A model generated the notes under the pieces. That model made no database searches. It was given only the letters and a program-made list of their open reading frames with translations, and was not told the origin of the DNA. Shown piece after piece: positions 52,383-60,835 of a DNA stretch of 64,000 bases. Numbering within the stretch: the first letter of the stretch is position 1; every line of letters begins with the position of its first letter. Source of the DNA: Bacillota bacterium (GTDB lineage: Bacteria; Bacillota; UBA4882; UBA8346); NCBI GenBank assembly GCA_023410535.1, contig JAEYPR010000017.1:62001-126000 (forward strand), given 5' to 3'. The translations under genes and the position numbers were made by a program.

Positions 52383-53183
52383 ATGTTAGTAAATAAAGTA
52401 GAAATTTGTGGCGTCAACACAGCGAAATTACCGGTACTTTCCAGCAATAAAATGCGGGAACTGTTAGAACGGATGCAAGCTGGCGAACGTTCGGCCCGGG
52501 ATGAATTGATCAACGGAAATTTGCGCTTAGTCCTCAGTGTAATTCAGCGCTTTAATAACCGCGGCGAATATGTCGACGACCTATTTCAGGTCGGTTGTAT
52601 CGGATTGATGAAAGCCATTGATAATTTTGATCTATCCCAAAATGTAAAATTTTCAACCTATGCAGTACCCATGATCATCGGTGAGATCCGAAGGTACTTG
52701 CGGGATAACAATCCGTTGCGCGTCAGCCGGTCATTGCGGGATATTGCGTATAAGGCATTACAAGTCAGGGACGCGTTGGTCAGTAAAAACTCCAAGGAAC
52801 CGACTGTCGCCGAGATCGCCGAAGAACTTAAAGTACCCCGCGAAGAAGTCGTCTTTGCTTTGGATGCCATTCAAGAACCGATCTCCTTATTCGAACCGAT
52901 CTACCATGACGGGGGCGATCCCATCTTCGTCATGGATCAGATCAGTGACGAACGGCACTTGGATGGACAGTGGCTTGAGGGATTAACGATTAAAGAAGCA
53001 ATGTTCAAACTGAATGACCGCGAACGATTAATCTTGAAGATGCGTTTCTTTGACGGCCGGACACAGATGGAAGTTGCGGATGAGATCGGTATTTCCCAAG
53101 CTCAAGTATCACGTCTCGAGAAGACTGCCTTAAAGCATATGCGCCGTTATATTGCGGATAATACGGAAAAGACCACGGATTAG
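52383..53183 (+). CDS. sigG: RNA polymerase sporulation sigma factor sigma-G
   Basis: Late forespore sigma factor, 266 residues. The N-terminus NKVEICGVNTAKLPVLSS is a sigma-G hallmark that carries the anti-sigma/Fin-related surface. Region 2 reads YVDDLFQVGCIGLMKAIDNFDLSQNVKFSTYAVPMIIGEIRR in parts. Region 4 has LNDRERLILKMRFFDGRTQMEVADEIGISQAQVSRLEK. It has an AGGAGTGA site about ten bases upstream and a sigma-F-type promoter. spoIIR follows 13 bases on. Confidence 0.97.
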   Translation: MLVNKVEICGVNTAKLPVLSSNKMRELLERMQAGERSARDELINGNLRLVLSVIQRFNNRGEYVDDLFQVGCIGLMKAIDNFDLSQNVKFSTYAVPMIIGEIRRYLRDNNPLRVSRSLRDIAYKALQVRDALVSKNSKEPTVAEIAEELKVPREEVVFALDAIQEPISLFEPIYHDGGDPIFVMDQISDERHLDGQWLEGLTIKEAMFKLNDRERLILKMRFFDGRTQMEVADEIGISQAQVSRLEKTALKHMRRYIADNTEKTTD

Positions 53184-53196
53184 GAGGCATTTGGAG

Positions 53197-53832
53197 TTGA
53201 TTAGACAACGATTCGTTACTGCATGTGTGATCATTGGCTTGTTTAGCGTCATTGGTTTTTGGGGTTCAAATACCGTGTGGATGCGCGATATGGCGTTAGA
53301 CTCATATAATCAACACAATTTGATTCGGTTACGGGTGATTGCCAACAGCGATTCCCCAATCGATCAACGCGTCAAACTGAAAGTGCGCGATCGGATTATT
53401 AAAATTACCGAACCGCTATTACTAAAGGTGGAGGATCCGGCCAAAGCCGAAAAGATTATCCTCAGTAATTTGAAGCTTATTGAACGCAATGCCGCCGATG
53501 AATTGTTAAAAAACGGTCTGCGGATGCCGGTCAAAGTAAATATCGGAAAGTACAATTTTCCTGATGTCCGTTACCCCTTTGGCGTTTTGCCCGCCGGAGA
53601 ATATAAAGGATTACGGGTTGTTCTGGGTGAAGGAAAGGGGAAAAATTGGTGGTGCGTGCTTTATCCGCCATTGTGCCTTTTAGCGCCTGACGCACCGGGT
53701 TTTAAAGGCAAGATCGAGCATGCTCCGAAAGTTGAATACCGTTTGGCATTTCTCGAAAAAATGCTGCATCAGAAAGGTCTGACCATGAATCAATTTTGGT
53801 TAGGATGGAGTAAGTATCTGAAAATCATGTGA
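53197..53832 (+). CDS. spoIIR: Stage II sporulation protein R (SpoIIR)
   Basis: Secreted forespore signal that activates SpoIIGA across the septum, about 211 residues. An N-terminal signal helix (about 6-24) is followed by NLIRLRVIANSDSPIDQRVKLKVRD, VRYPFGVLPAGEYKGLRVVLGEGKGKNWWCVLYPPLC in parts, and VEYRLAFLEKM. I start at the TTG at 53197, nine bases after AGGAGG; the frame open back to 53152 overlaps sigG. Placement beside sigG puts it under the same forespore promoter. Confidence 0.94.
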   Translation: MIRQRFVTACVIIGLFSVIGFWGSNTVWMRDMALDSYNQHNLIRLRVIANSDSPIDQRVKLKVRDRIIKITEPLLLKVEDPAKAEKIILSNLKLIERNAADELLKNGLRMPVKVNIGKYNFPDVRYPFGVLPAGEYKGLRVVLGEGKGKNWWCVLYPPLCLLAPDAPGFKGKIEHAPKVEYRLAFLEKMLHQKGLTMNQFWLGWSKYLKIM

Positions 53833-53839
53833 GTGGTTT

Positions 53840-53863
53840 AACTCCCGATTCCGGGAGTTTTTT
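53840..53863 (+). terminator. Terminator of sigG-spoIIR
   Basis: Perfect 8-bp stem AACTCCCG/CGGGAGTT, four-base loop, TTTT run and a second T-rich stretch. Confidence 0.9.
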
Positions 53864-53983
53864 AATTTTGTAAACTCCTTAAACTGTGATTAAATTTATT
53901 CGGAAATGGTTGTAATTAATGTCAATTCATGATTTAATGAAAAATTGTATAGAGAGAAATTTATAAAGATTAAGGTGGAAATA

Positions 53984-55825
53984 ATGGCAATTCGAACAAG
54001 TGATCAAATTCGGAATGTGGCGATCATTGCCCACGTTGACCACGGTAAGACCACGTTGGTGGACTGCCTGTTACGGCAGTCGGGTATTTTCCGTGACAAT
54101 GAAAAAGTGGTAGAAAGGGTTATGGACAGCAATGCATTGGAACGGGAACGGGGAATCACCATTCTCTCCAAAAATACGGCTGTTTATTATAATGATATCA
54201 AAATCAATATTGTAGACACACCGGGTCATGCCGACTTTGGCGGGGAAGTGGAACGGGTGTTGCGGATGGTGGACGGGGCCTTATTGTTGGTCGATGCGTT
54301 TGAAGGACCGATGGCCCAAACGAAATTTGTCTTACGCAAAGCCTTAGAAGTCGGTCTCAAGGTGATGGTGGTCATTAATAAAATTGACCGGCCGGACGCC
54401 CGGGTTAACGAGGTATTGGACGAGGTGTTCGACCTCTTTGTCGAACTGGAAGCCGATGATTGGCAACTGGACTTTCCAGTGATTTATACTTCGGCACGCC
54501 AAGGAATCGCTTCGCTGGACCCGGCTAAATTAGGCCAGAACATGCAGCCGTTGTTTGAAATGATTAAAGGTGAGATTCCGGCGCCCAACGGCGATACCGA
54601 GTTGCCGCTGCAGTTACAGATCACCACCTTGGATTATGATGATTATGTCGGCCGGGTTGGCATCGGCCGGATTAACAACGGAACCATTAAGCCCGGTCAA
54701 TTGGTTTCCCTTTGCAAACAGGACGGTAGCCAAGAAACGATTAAATTGGGCAAGGTTTGGACCTATGAAGGGTTAAAGCGGAAAGATACTGATCTTGCTT
54801 CGGTTGGCGATATTGTTGCCCTGGCGGGACTAGGAAACGTCAATATCGGCGAGACGGTTAGCGATGCCGAAAATCCGTCGCCATTACCGTTATTGACCGT
54901 TGATGAGCCGACCTTGACCATGACGTTTATGATCAACGACAGCCCATTTGCAGGTAAAGAAGGAAAGTTTATTACCTCCCGGCATATTCGGGAACGGCTC
55001 TTTAAAGAAGCGGAGACCAACGTCAGCTTGAAAGTTCAGGAGACTGATTCGTCCGACTCATTCCAAGTTTCAGGACGCGGCGAATTGCATTTGGGAATCT
55101 TGATCGAAACGATGCGCCGTGAAGGATATGAATTGCAGGTATCGAAGCCGGAACCGATTTTGAAACGGACCAACGGGGAGATTTACGAGCCGTATGAACG
55201 GTTATTCATCAACACGCCCGACGAGTTCTCGGGTAAAGTGATTGAAAACTTAGGTCGGCGGCGTGGTGAAATGATCAATATGCAACCGGTGGGGATGAAC
55301 CAATTAAAAATTGAATTTTTAATCCCAGCCCGTGGGTTGGTCGGGTTTCGTTCGGATTTTTTAACCGACACCAGGGGGGAAGGCATCATGCATCACCTGT
55401 TTGATCACTATGGACCCTGGAAAGGCGAGATCTCCGGCCGGCAACGCGGCGTGTTGATTGCGTTTGAAATCGGCGAGGCGTCGGCTTATGGCATTCATAA
55501 TATTGAAGACCGGGGCAGTCTTTTTGTCAAACCGACTGAAAAGGTTTACGCCGGAATGATTGTCGGCGAGAACGCGCGGGAAGGCGATTTGGATGTCAAT
55601 GTCTGCAAAAAGAAACACTTGACCAATATGCGGGCCAGTGGTTCCGATGACGGGATTAAATTGACGCCGCCGCGAATCTTCAGCCTCGAACAGGCCATGG
55701 AATATATCGAAGATGATGAATTAGTGGAGATCACCCCCGGCTCAATTCGGATGCGCAAAAAAATTCTTGACCGGAGCGAACGGGAAAGAGCGTTCAAACG
55801 GACGCGCGATGCGTTGGCGGAGTAA
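53984..55825 (+). CDS. typA: Translational GTPase TypA/BipA
   Basis: Ribosome-binding GTPase linked to stress and ribosome assembly, about 613 residues. G1 is IAHVDHGKTTL (about 14-24), with RERGITILSKN (G2), DTPGHADFGGEV (G3) and NKIDRPDA (G4). Domain II, the EF-G-like domain III (SGRGELHLGILIETMRREGYE) and the C-terminal domain (SGSDDGIKLTPPR) complete it. The ATG at 53984 has TAAGGTGG; the longer frame is rejected. Confidence 0.97.
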   Translation: MAIRTSDQIRNVAIIAHVDHGKTTLVDCLLRQSGIFRDNEKVVERVMDSNALERERGITILSKNTAVYYNDIKINIVDTPGHADFGGEVERVLRMVDGALLLVDAFEGPMAQTKFVLRKALEVGLKVMVVINKIDRPDARVNEVLDEVFDLFVELEADDWQLDFPVIYTSARQGIASLDPAKLGQNMQPLFEMIKGEIPAPNGDTELPLQLQITTLDYDDYVGRVGIGRINNGTIKPGQLVSLCKQDGSQETIKLGKVWTYEGLKRKDTDLASVGDIVALAGLGNVNIGETVSDAENPSPLPLLTVDEPTLTMTFMINDSPFAGKEGKFITSRHIRERLFKEAETNVSLKVQETDSSDSFQVSGRGELHLGILIETMRREGYELQVSKPEPILKRTNGEIYEPYERLFINTPDEFSGKVIENLGRRRGEMINMQPVGMNQLKIEFLIPARGLVGFRSDFLTDTRGEGIMHHLFDHYGPWKGEISGRQRGVLIAFEIGEASAYGIHNIEDRGSLFVKPTEKVYAGMIVGENAREGDLDVNVCKKKHLTNMRASGSDDGIKLTPPRIFSLEQAMEYIEDDELVEITPGSIRMRKKILDRSERERAFKRTRDALAE

Positions 55826-55843
55826 CTGAACGTGAATGGCAAC

Positions 55844-55874
55844 AGCCCAGGGTGATTTAGCCTTGGGCTTTTTA
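55844..55874 (+). terminator. Terminator of typA
   Basis: AGCCCAGG (55844-55851) pairs with CCTTGGGCT (55861-55869), followed by TTTTT. The remaining sequence up to the next gene (to 56122) holds no gene I can support. Confidence 0.9.
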
Positions 55875-56122
55875 TAACCTGTTGGCTTAAACGCGAAAAT
55901 AGGGATGTCACCTTGGCGCCACAATTTCCACCGTAGGCAAATTTGCCAATTCGAAAAGGTGAATAAAAAACAATCACGAATCTAATTTTAATCATACGGA
56001 TACAATATATGGATAGGCTCCTCTGGGGAAATCGTGTTAGCTTGTATCGCAAGGGAATGCAAAAGTAATATCAATCCCTGTTGTTGGAGAAAAACGGAAC
56101 AAATTTTGGGAAGGTGATCAAA

Positions 56123-56707
56123 ATGTTAAACAACGAAACCAATGAGGTCGAAGTAGCGATGCATGGGGATAAGTATTACGATATCCTTGCAAAGACCCGG
56201 GCCATTACGATTGCGGGAGAGATCAATCAGAAATTGGCCGAAAGAACAATGCAACAATTGCTTTTCCTCCAAGAACTCTCGAATGACCCAATTAAAGTTT
56301 TTATCAATTCGCAAGGCGGCCATGTGGAGTCCGGGGATACGATTCACGATCTGTTCCAATTTGTTAAACCCCGGATTATTGTGATCGGAACCGGTTGGGT
56401 TGCGAGCGCGGCGATCACCATTTATTTGGGCGCGGCGAAAAACGACCGTTATTCCCTCCCGAACACCCGTTATTTAATTCACCAACCGGCCGGCGGGGTT
56501 CACGGTCAAGCGAGTGATATTCATATTGAAGCTCAGGAATTGATCAAAATGCGGCAGCGAATCAATCGCCTGATCAGTGAGGCCACCGGTCAATCACTGG
56601 AGAAAATCGTCAACGATACGGACCGGAATTTCTGGATGGACGCTGTCGAAGCCAGGGAATACGGGATCGTCACCAACATCATCACTTCCTTGGACGAGAT
56701 CCGTTAA
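56123..56707 (+). CDS. ClpP-family serine protease, divergent paralogue
   Basis: A 194-residue ClpP-like peptidase. The catalytic triad can be aligned: Ser in GTGWVASAAITIYLG (ClpP GMAAS...), His in RYLIHQPAGGVHGQASDI, Asp in DTDRNFWMDAVEAREYGI. The Ser neighbourhood is unusual: the GMAASMGAFLL pattern of ClpP is replaced by a Trp and AAITIYLG. It could work with ClpX/ClpC or stand alone. The ATG at 56123 follows GGAAGGTGA; the TTG open frame from 56081 adds 14 unconvincing residues. No ATPase gene is adjacent. Confidence 0.85.
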   Translation: MLNNETNEVEVAMHGDKYYDILAKTRAITIAGEINQKLAERTMQQLLFLQELSNDPIKVFINSQGGHVESGDTIHDLFQFVKPRIIVIGTGWVASAAITIYLGAAKNDRYSLPNTRYLIHQPAGGVHGQASDIHIEAQELIKMRQRINRLISEATGQSLEKIVNDTDRNFWMDAVEAREYGIVTNIITSLDEIR

Positions 56708-56740
56708 TCGTCAGTGAATTGCAAAACCTTCAATAAAACG

Positions 56741-56782
56741 AACGCCGCTATTCAAAGTGTTTTTTGAAAAGCGGCGTTTTTT
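56741..56782 (+). terminator. Terminator of the ClpP-like gene
   Basis: AACGCCGCT (56741-56749) pairs with AGCGGCGTT (about 56770-56778), with inner pairing of TTCAAA and TTTGAA, followed by TTTT. Confidence 0.88.
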
Positions 56783-56794
56783 CCCGAACATGTC

Positions 56795-56824
56795 AAAAGG
56801 GTTGCACCGTTTCCGGTGCAACCC
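56795..56824 (-). terminator. Terminator of pstS (- strand)
   Basis: Perfect 11-bp stem GGGTTGCACCG/CGGTGCAACCC (56799-56809 with 56814-56824), loop TTTC. Read on the - strand it is followed by TTTTGACA; on the + strand it is followed by five T residues, so it can act both ways. Confidence 0.88.
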
Positions 56825-56845
56825 TTTTTGGTAGCGGACGTTCAA

Positions 56846-57643
56846 TTACTTTTGATTGACGGTGATGTACTCTTTGGCGACAATCTTTTGGCCTTCGGCA
56901 CTGAGAACCCAGTCAAGGAACTGCTTAACCACGCCAGCCGGAGCGTTTTTGGTAAGGAGTAAGAACGGACGTTGGAGTTTGTACTTCTTGGAAAGAATAT
57001 TCTTTTCGGTTACTTCAACACCGTCGATGGTCAGGGCTTTCACTGCTTTGGCGTCGAGCGAACCGAGCGAGATGTATCCGATGGCTTCTTTGGTGATGGA
57101 AACGCTTTGTTGAACTGCGCCGGTCGAAGCCTGAACTAAACATTTGTTGGTATTCGGAGTTTTGCCAAGGACAATCTCTTCGAATGCGCCACGGGTTCCC
57201 GAACCGGCTTCCCGGTTGATAACGACAATGCTTTGATCCGGACCGCCAACTTGTTTCCAGTTGGTATACTCGCCGGAATAAATCTTTTTAAGTTGATCGA
57301 CGGTTAGGTTGCTGACGGAATTGCTTTTACTTACGATGATGGCGATACCGTCTTTGGCAATGGTGGTTTCGTGGATTCCGGTTTCTTCCGGGGTTAACTC
57401 GCGGGAGCTGGAGCCGATATCAGCGGTACCGGTCATTGCGGCTTTGATTCCAGCGCCTGAACCGCCACCTTGCACGAAAATTTTAACATCTTTGTTTTTA
57501 GCCATGTAAGCTTGGGCCAATTCTTCGGCTAAAGGTTGGACCGAGGTAGAACCGACGATATTGATGGTTCCTGAAGCAGCAAAGCTAACGACGGACATCA
57601 TTAAAAAAGCAGCGGCGAAAACAAGTAAAACAACTTTTTTCAT
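56846..57643 (-). CDS. pstS: Phosphate-binding protein PstS
   Basis: High-affinity phosphate receptor, about 265 residues. The signal peptide (MKKVVLLVFAAAFLMMSVVSFA) is cleaved near residue 22 and has no Cys, so it is not a typical lipoprotein. Phosphate-binding segments are NIVGSTSVQPL, GGGSGAGIKAAMTGTADIGSSSREL and NREAGSGTRGAFEEI. The longer frame adds 21 residues and is rejected because AGGAGG lies just before the Met at 57643. No pst permease genes adjoin; terminators stand before and after it. A Pho-box-like array lies upstream. Confidence 0.95.
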   Translation of the reverse strand: MKKVVLLVFAAAFLMMSVVSFAASGTINIVGSTSVQPLAEELAQAYMAKNKDVKIFVQGGGSGAGIKAAMTGTADIGSSSRELTPEETGIHETTIAKDGIAIIVSKSNSVSNLTVDQLKKIYSGEYTNWKQVGGPDQSIVVINREAGSGTRGAFEEIVLGKTPNTNKCLVQASTGAVQQSVSITKEAIGYISLGSLDAKAVKALTIDGVEVTEKNILSKKYKLQRPFLLLTKNAPAGVVKQFLDWVLSAEGQKIVAKEYITVNQK

Positions 57644-57689
57644 TTGAATCCTCCTAATGATTTGTTGATTTAAAATTATCATTGGGAGA

Positions 57690-57740
57690 TTAAGACTAAA
57701 GCTCAATCCAGATTAAGACGATATTAAGGTTACTCTAAGA
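57690..57740 (-). promoter_or_regulatory. Pho-box-like direct repeats upstream of pstS
   Basis: On the + strand TTAAGA (57713-57718), TTAAGG (57724-57729) and CTAAGA (57735-57740) lie exactly 11 bases apart, with a further TTAAGA at 57690-57695 and a weak CTCAAT between. PhoB/PhoP boxes are 11-bp direct repeats of about six-base half-sites. The array is 47-97 bases upstream of the pstS start, with an A/T-rich -10-like TAATTT between them. Confidence 0.6.
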
Positions 57741-57741
57741 A

Positions 57742-57782
57742 TGAAAAATCGCCGTTACTCCGATTCCGGAGTGACGGCGATT
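57742..57782 (-). terminator. Terminator of the ankyrin-repeat gene (- strand)
   Basis: Long stem AATCGCCGTTACTCCG (57747-57762) with CGGAGTGACGGCGATT (57767-57782), one mismatch, loop ATTC. On the - strand it is followed by TTTTCAT. It separates the ankyrin gene from pstS. Confidence 0.9.
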
Positions 57783-57804
57783 GCTGCAACAACAACGTAA
57801 CGAC

Positions 57805-59619
57805 TTATTCTTGGGCGCCGGCTTGTTTGAGGAGCGCGCCGATCTCGGCTTGCTTGTAGTAATTGGCAAGCATCAGCGCCGTATAACCTTGGTCATTTTT
57901 GAGGTTTAATTGGGCGTGATTGGCGAGGAGCTCCTGAACCACCGGCACCATTCCTTTAAACGACGCTAACATCAAGGGGGTAAAACCTCTTTTGCCGGGA
58001 AGGTTTGGGTCAATCTTCGCCCGCAATAAGGCGGGGACCACTTTGGTTTGACCGGATAAAATCGCGATGCATAAGGCGGTATCGCCCTCGTTGTCTTTAA
58101 TATTAGGCTCAGCGCCACCGGCAGCCAATATTTCAACCATTTGACTGTTGCCGAGTTTGGCGGCGACAATCAAAGCGGTCCAGCCCAATTTGGCGGTCCG
58201 GGCATTGGGAGCGGCGCCGTTTTCGAGCAGCATTCGGCAACTATTGGGCTGGCCGTTTTGGGTAGCCCAGATTAATGGGGTCCAACCGTTATTGTCGCTC
58301 AGATTGGGGTCGGCACCGTTGCTCAGTAACAGGGTTAACAGTTCTTGATTATTTTGAGTTACTGCGAGAATTAACGGAGTCGCTCCCTCGGGGCTTTTTT
58401 GGTTAGGGTTTGCTTTGAGTTCGAGTAGTTTTTGAACGAGAGAAAGGTCATTTGCCTTTACTGCGCTAAGTAACTGTTGATCCAGATTGTACGCGGCGGG
58501 AAGCAATTGAACGATCGCCAAGTTTCCGGAGTCAATCGCAATTTGGCCGGCGGTCTTGCCGGCTTGGTTTTTTACCTGCCAGACGGAACCGGAGTTCGTT
58601 AATAATTTAGCAATTTCGGCATTCCCGGTCTTGGCGGCGCTCATTAAGGGAGTGGTTCCGGTTTTATCGGCGAGATTGGGATTGGCTTTGCCAGCTAATA
58701 GCGCTTTCACATTCGCGGTTTGTTGGGTGTTTACGGCGATTAGCAGCGGGGTGGCCCCGTCCTGCGTTTGGAGATTGAGGTCGGCCCCGTTGGCGATTAA
58801 TGCGGTGATTATATTGGGATCGTTTTGGGCGGCGGCCCAGTGTAAAGCGGATAATCCCTGATTGTCAGTGGAGTTGGGGTTTAAGCCGGACTCCAGCAAC
58901 CATTGAACCAGCTGTGTTTTGGTAGCGGCGGCAGCGACGATTAGGGCAGTGTATCCTTCGGTGCTGCGGGTGTTGATTACGGCGCCTTCGGCGACGACTG
59001 CTTTGGCAAAGTTCAAATTGCCAAATTTAACGGCCCACAGCAGGGGCGTCCATTCGTTGGCATCGGCGTCGTTAATCCCCGTGGCGTAATATTGTAAGAG
59101 TTGCGGAAGCAGACTGACATCATCTTTTTTGGCCGCCGCGATGACACTGCCTTGAAGAGTAGCCCCTTTTTCCTGGAGTTTTTTGATGAGCGTAAGATCA
59201 TTATTTTTAACGGCATAAACCAAGGCGGAGTAGCCGTCTTTATCGGCGATATCCAATTTGGCTCCAACTTTGATCAGCATATCGACGGTTTTTGCTTGTT
59301 GAAAGCCGACTGCTTGGATTAACGCGGTCCGGCCGAAGATGTCTTGGGCATTGAGGTTGGCGCCGTTATCGGCTAACATTTTAACGATATTGGGGTGTCC
59401 GTTGGCGGCGGCTTTCATCAGCGGAGTTTGTCGTCCCGGATTTTGGGTATTGACGTCGGCTCCCTGGGCGATGAGTGACTTAACTTCGCCGCTAATCCCT
59501 TTTTCAGCCGCGCTCAACAAACTGCTGTTAAGGTCGTCGTTATCCGCTGCGAACGCCAATGAACCAAGGGTAAATAATAATAGCAATAATACCATCAGGC
59601 AGTATGAAATACGTTTCAT
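57805..59619 (-). CDS. Secreted ankyrin-repeat protein, about 17-18 repeats
   Basis: A 604-residue protein made almost only of ankyrin repeats. A clear Sec signal peptide (MKRISYCLMVLLLLLFTLGSLAFA, seen as a basic start and a hydrophobic core to about residue 24) precedes repeats that start at about residue 30 and run to the C-terminus. Many keep the TPL..AA..G....V..LL..GA..N pattern, for example TALIVAAKLGNSQMVEILAAGG. A few near 135-170 and 365-390 are shortened. No enzymatic domain is visible. It probably binds a protein or surface partner outside the cytoplasm. The ribosome site AAGGAGGCG is 11 bases upstream. It is a monocistronic - strand gene. Confidence 0.9.
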   Translation of the reverse strand: MKRISYCLMVLLLLLFTLGSLAFAADNDDLNSSLLSAAEKGISGEVKSLIAQGADVNTQNPGRQTPLMKAAANGHPNIVKMLADNGANLNAQDIFGRTALIQAVGFQQAKTVDMLIKVGAKLDIADKDGYSALVYAVKNNDLTLIKKLQEKGATLQGSVIAAAKKDDVSLLPQLLQYYATGINDADANEWTPLLWAVKFGNLNFAKAVVAEGAVINTRSTEGYTALIVAAAATKTQLVQWLLESGLNPNSTDNQGLSALHWAAAQNDPNIITALIANGADLNLQTQDGATPLLIAVNTQQTANVKALLAGKANPNLADKTGTTPLMSAAKTGNAEIAKLLTNSGSVWQVKNQAGKTAGQIAIDSGNLAIVQLLPAAYNLDQQLLSAVKANDLSLVQKLLELKANPNQKSPEGATPLILAVTQNNQELLTLLLSNGADPNLSDNNGWTPLIWATQNGQPNSCRMLLENGAAPNARTAKLGWTALIVAAKLGNSQMVEILAAGGAEPNIKDNEGDTALCIAILSGQTKVVPALLRAKIDPNLPGKRGFTPLMLASFKGMVPVVQELLANHAQLNLKNDQGYTALMLANYYKQAEIGALLKQAGAQE

Positions 59620-59872
59620 TTACCAATGCGCCTCCTTATATTCAGCTTGCCGGTAATTCCTGGTTATTTCCTGTAAAAAACAAGGATTTGATCTGTAAAT
59701 TTCCACATCCGATTGATGATTCCTGCCTGTTAATTCCGCCAAGGTGAATAAATATCATGGTTTGAATGAGGAAGTAGATGCGGTTGGGCAGGAAAGAACT
59801 TGAATTTCACGAAATAATACCGAAAATTATTTTATCTGATTCCAGGAAAGCGCTACAAGGCCCACCCGGCCA

Positions 59873-59892
59873 GATTCGCGGCGATGCGAATC
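59873..59892 (+). promoter_or_regulatory. Small perfect hairpin in the PAP2 leader
   Basis: GATTCGC (59873-59879) pairs with GCGAATC (59886-59892), six-base loop, with no T run after it. It may be an operator or a 5'-UTR element about 15 bases before the ribosome site. The remainder of the divergent gap 59620-59921 shows no gene and no promoter I can defend. Confidence 0.3.
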
Positions 59893-59921
59893 AATTTAAG
59901 TGCCTATAAGGAGCGAAGCAA

Positions 59922-60746
59922 TTGCCATTGATGAAAATTAGCCTAAATGTACTTCTCGTCTTGGGATTATTCGGGATGGGAACAGTCACCCCAACCGTCG
60001 CTCAGCCGCTAACGGAGCAAGCGACCGCGGTTTGCGATCAACTGTGGGAGGATGGGAAGACAGTCGTCTTGTCGCCGCTGCAGTGGCAGCGGGATGAGTG
60101 GCAAAAAGCCGGTTTGGTCGTAGTGCTCGCGGCGGGTTTGTATTCCCAGGATCAGGCAATCCGGGATACCATTCAAGCGCGACGGAACGCATCGAGCGAT
60201 CGGTTGGCGGATTGGGTTCGACCGTTTGGAGAAGGGCAGTACACCTTGCCGTTGCTGGCCGGCTTTTATTATTATGGCCGCCGGAACGAGGATGAACAAG
60301 CCAGTAAGGTAGCGGTTTGGGGGACGGAGAGTTTCTTGGTGAGCAGCGCTGTAACTCTAGGGCTAAAAACCGTTGCCCACCGGCACCGGCCCAATACCGG
60401 CGCTCGGTATGATACTTGGGACGGACCGGACTTTTCTTTGGATAATGATTCATTTCCCTCGCACCACACCGCATCCGCCTTCGCCGTAGCGACGGTGGTG
60501 GCCACCGTATACCGGGAGCAGCGCTGGATTCCGGTGTTGGCGTATAGTACCGCCGCCTTGACCGGGTGGTCGCGGATGAATGATGATGTTCATTGGGCTT
60601 CCGATGTTTTTGTGGGAGCGGTGATTGGTTATTATACTGCGAAAACGATTATGGCGCGCTCTAGCCGAGAATCGCAAACCGCCCAGTTTGAAGTTCGTCC
60701 CAATCCGGATGGCTCAATGGGGGTCGTGTATCGGATCCGATTTTAA
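59922..60746 (+). CDS. Exported PAP2-family phosphatase
   Basis: A 274-residue phosphatidic-acid-phosphatase-type (PAP2) protein. The N-terminus is signal-like (about 4-27, LNVLLVLGLFGMGTVTPTVAQ). The phosphatase signature is complete: KTVAHRHRP (KxxxxxxRP, about 146-154), PSHHTASAFA and SRMNDDVHWASDVFVG. Such enzymes remove phosphate from lipid phosphates such as undecaprenyl-pyrophosphate or phosphatidate. The hydrophobic segments are fewer than in typical multi-pass PAP2 enzymes. The TTG at 59922 is eight bases after AAGGAG; the ATG at 59931 is farther. Confidence 0.9.
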   Translation: MPLMKISLNVLLVLGLFGMGTVTPTVAQPLTEQATAVCDQLWEDGKTVVLSPLQWQRDEWQKAGLVVVLAAGLYSQDQAIRDTIQARRNASSDRLADWVRPFGEGQYTLPLLAGFYYYGRRNEDEQASKVAVWGTESFLVSSAVTLGLKTVAHRHRPNTGARYDTWDGPDFSLDNDSFPSHHTASAFAVATVVATVYREQRWIPVLAYSTAALTGWSRMNDDVHWASDVFVGAVIGYYTAKTIMARSSRESQTAQFEVRPNPDGSMGVVYRIRF

Positions 60747-60802
60747 GGTGAGAGAACCGGCGAGCAATCTTGAACCCGGCGCAAAACTGGCTGAATTGTT
60801 GG

Positions 60803-60835
60803 AAAAGAGCAGCGATTGATTATCGCTGCTCTTTT
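60803..60835. terminator. Bidirectional terminator between the PAP2 and metallophosphoesterase genes
   Basis: AAAAGAGCAGCGAT (60803-60816) and ATCGCTGCTCTTTT (60822-60835) are exact inverses, so it ends both convergent genes. The stop codon of the - strand gene lies in its loop and arm. Confidence 0.9.
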
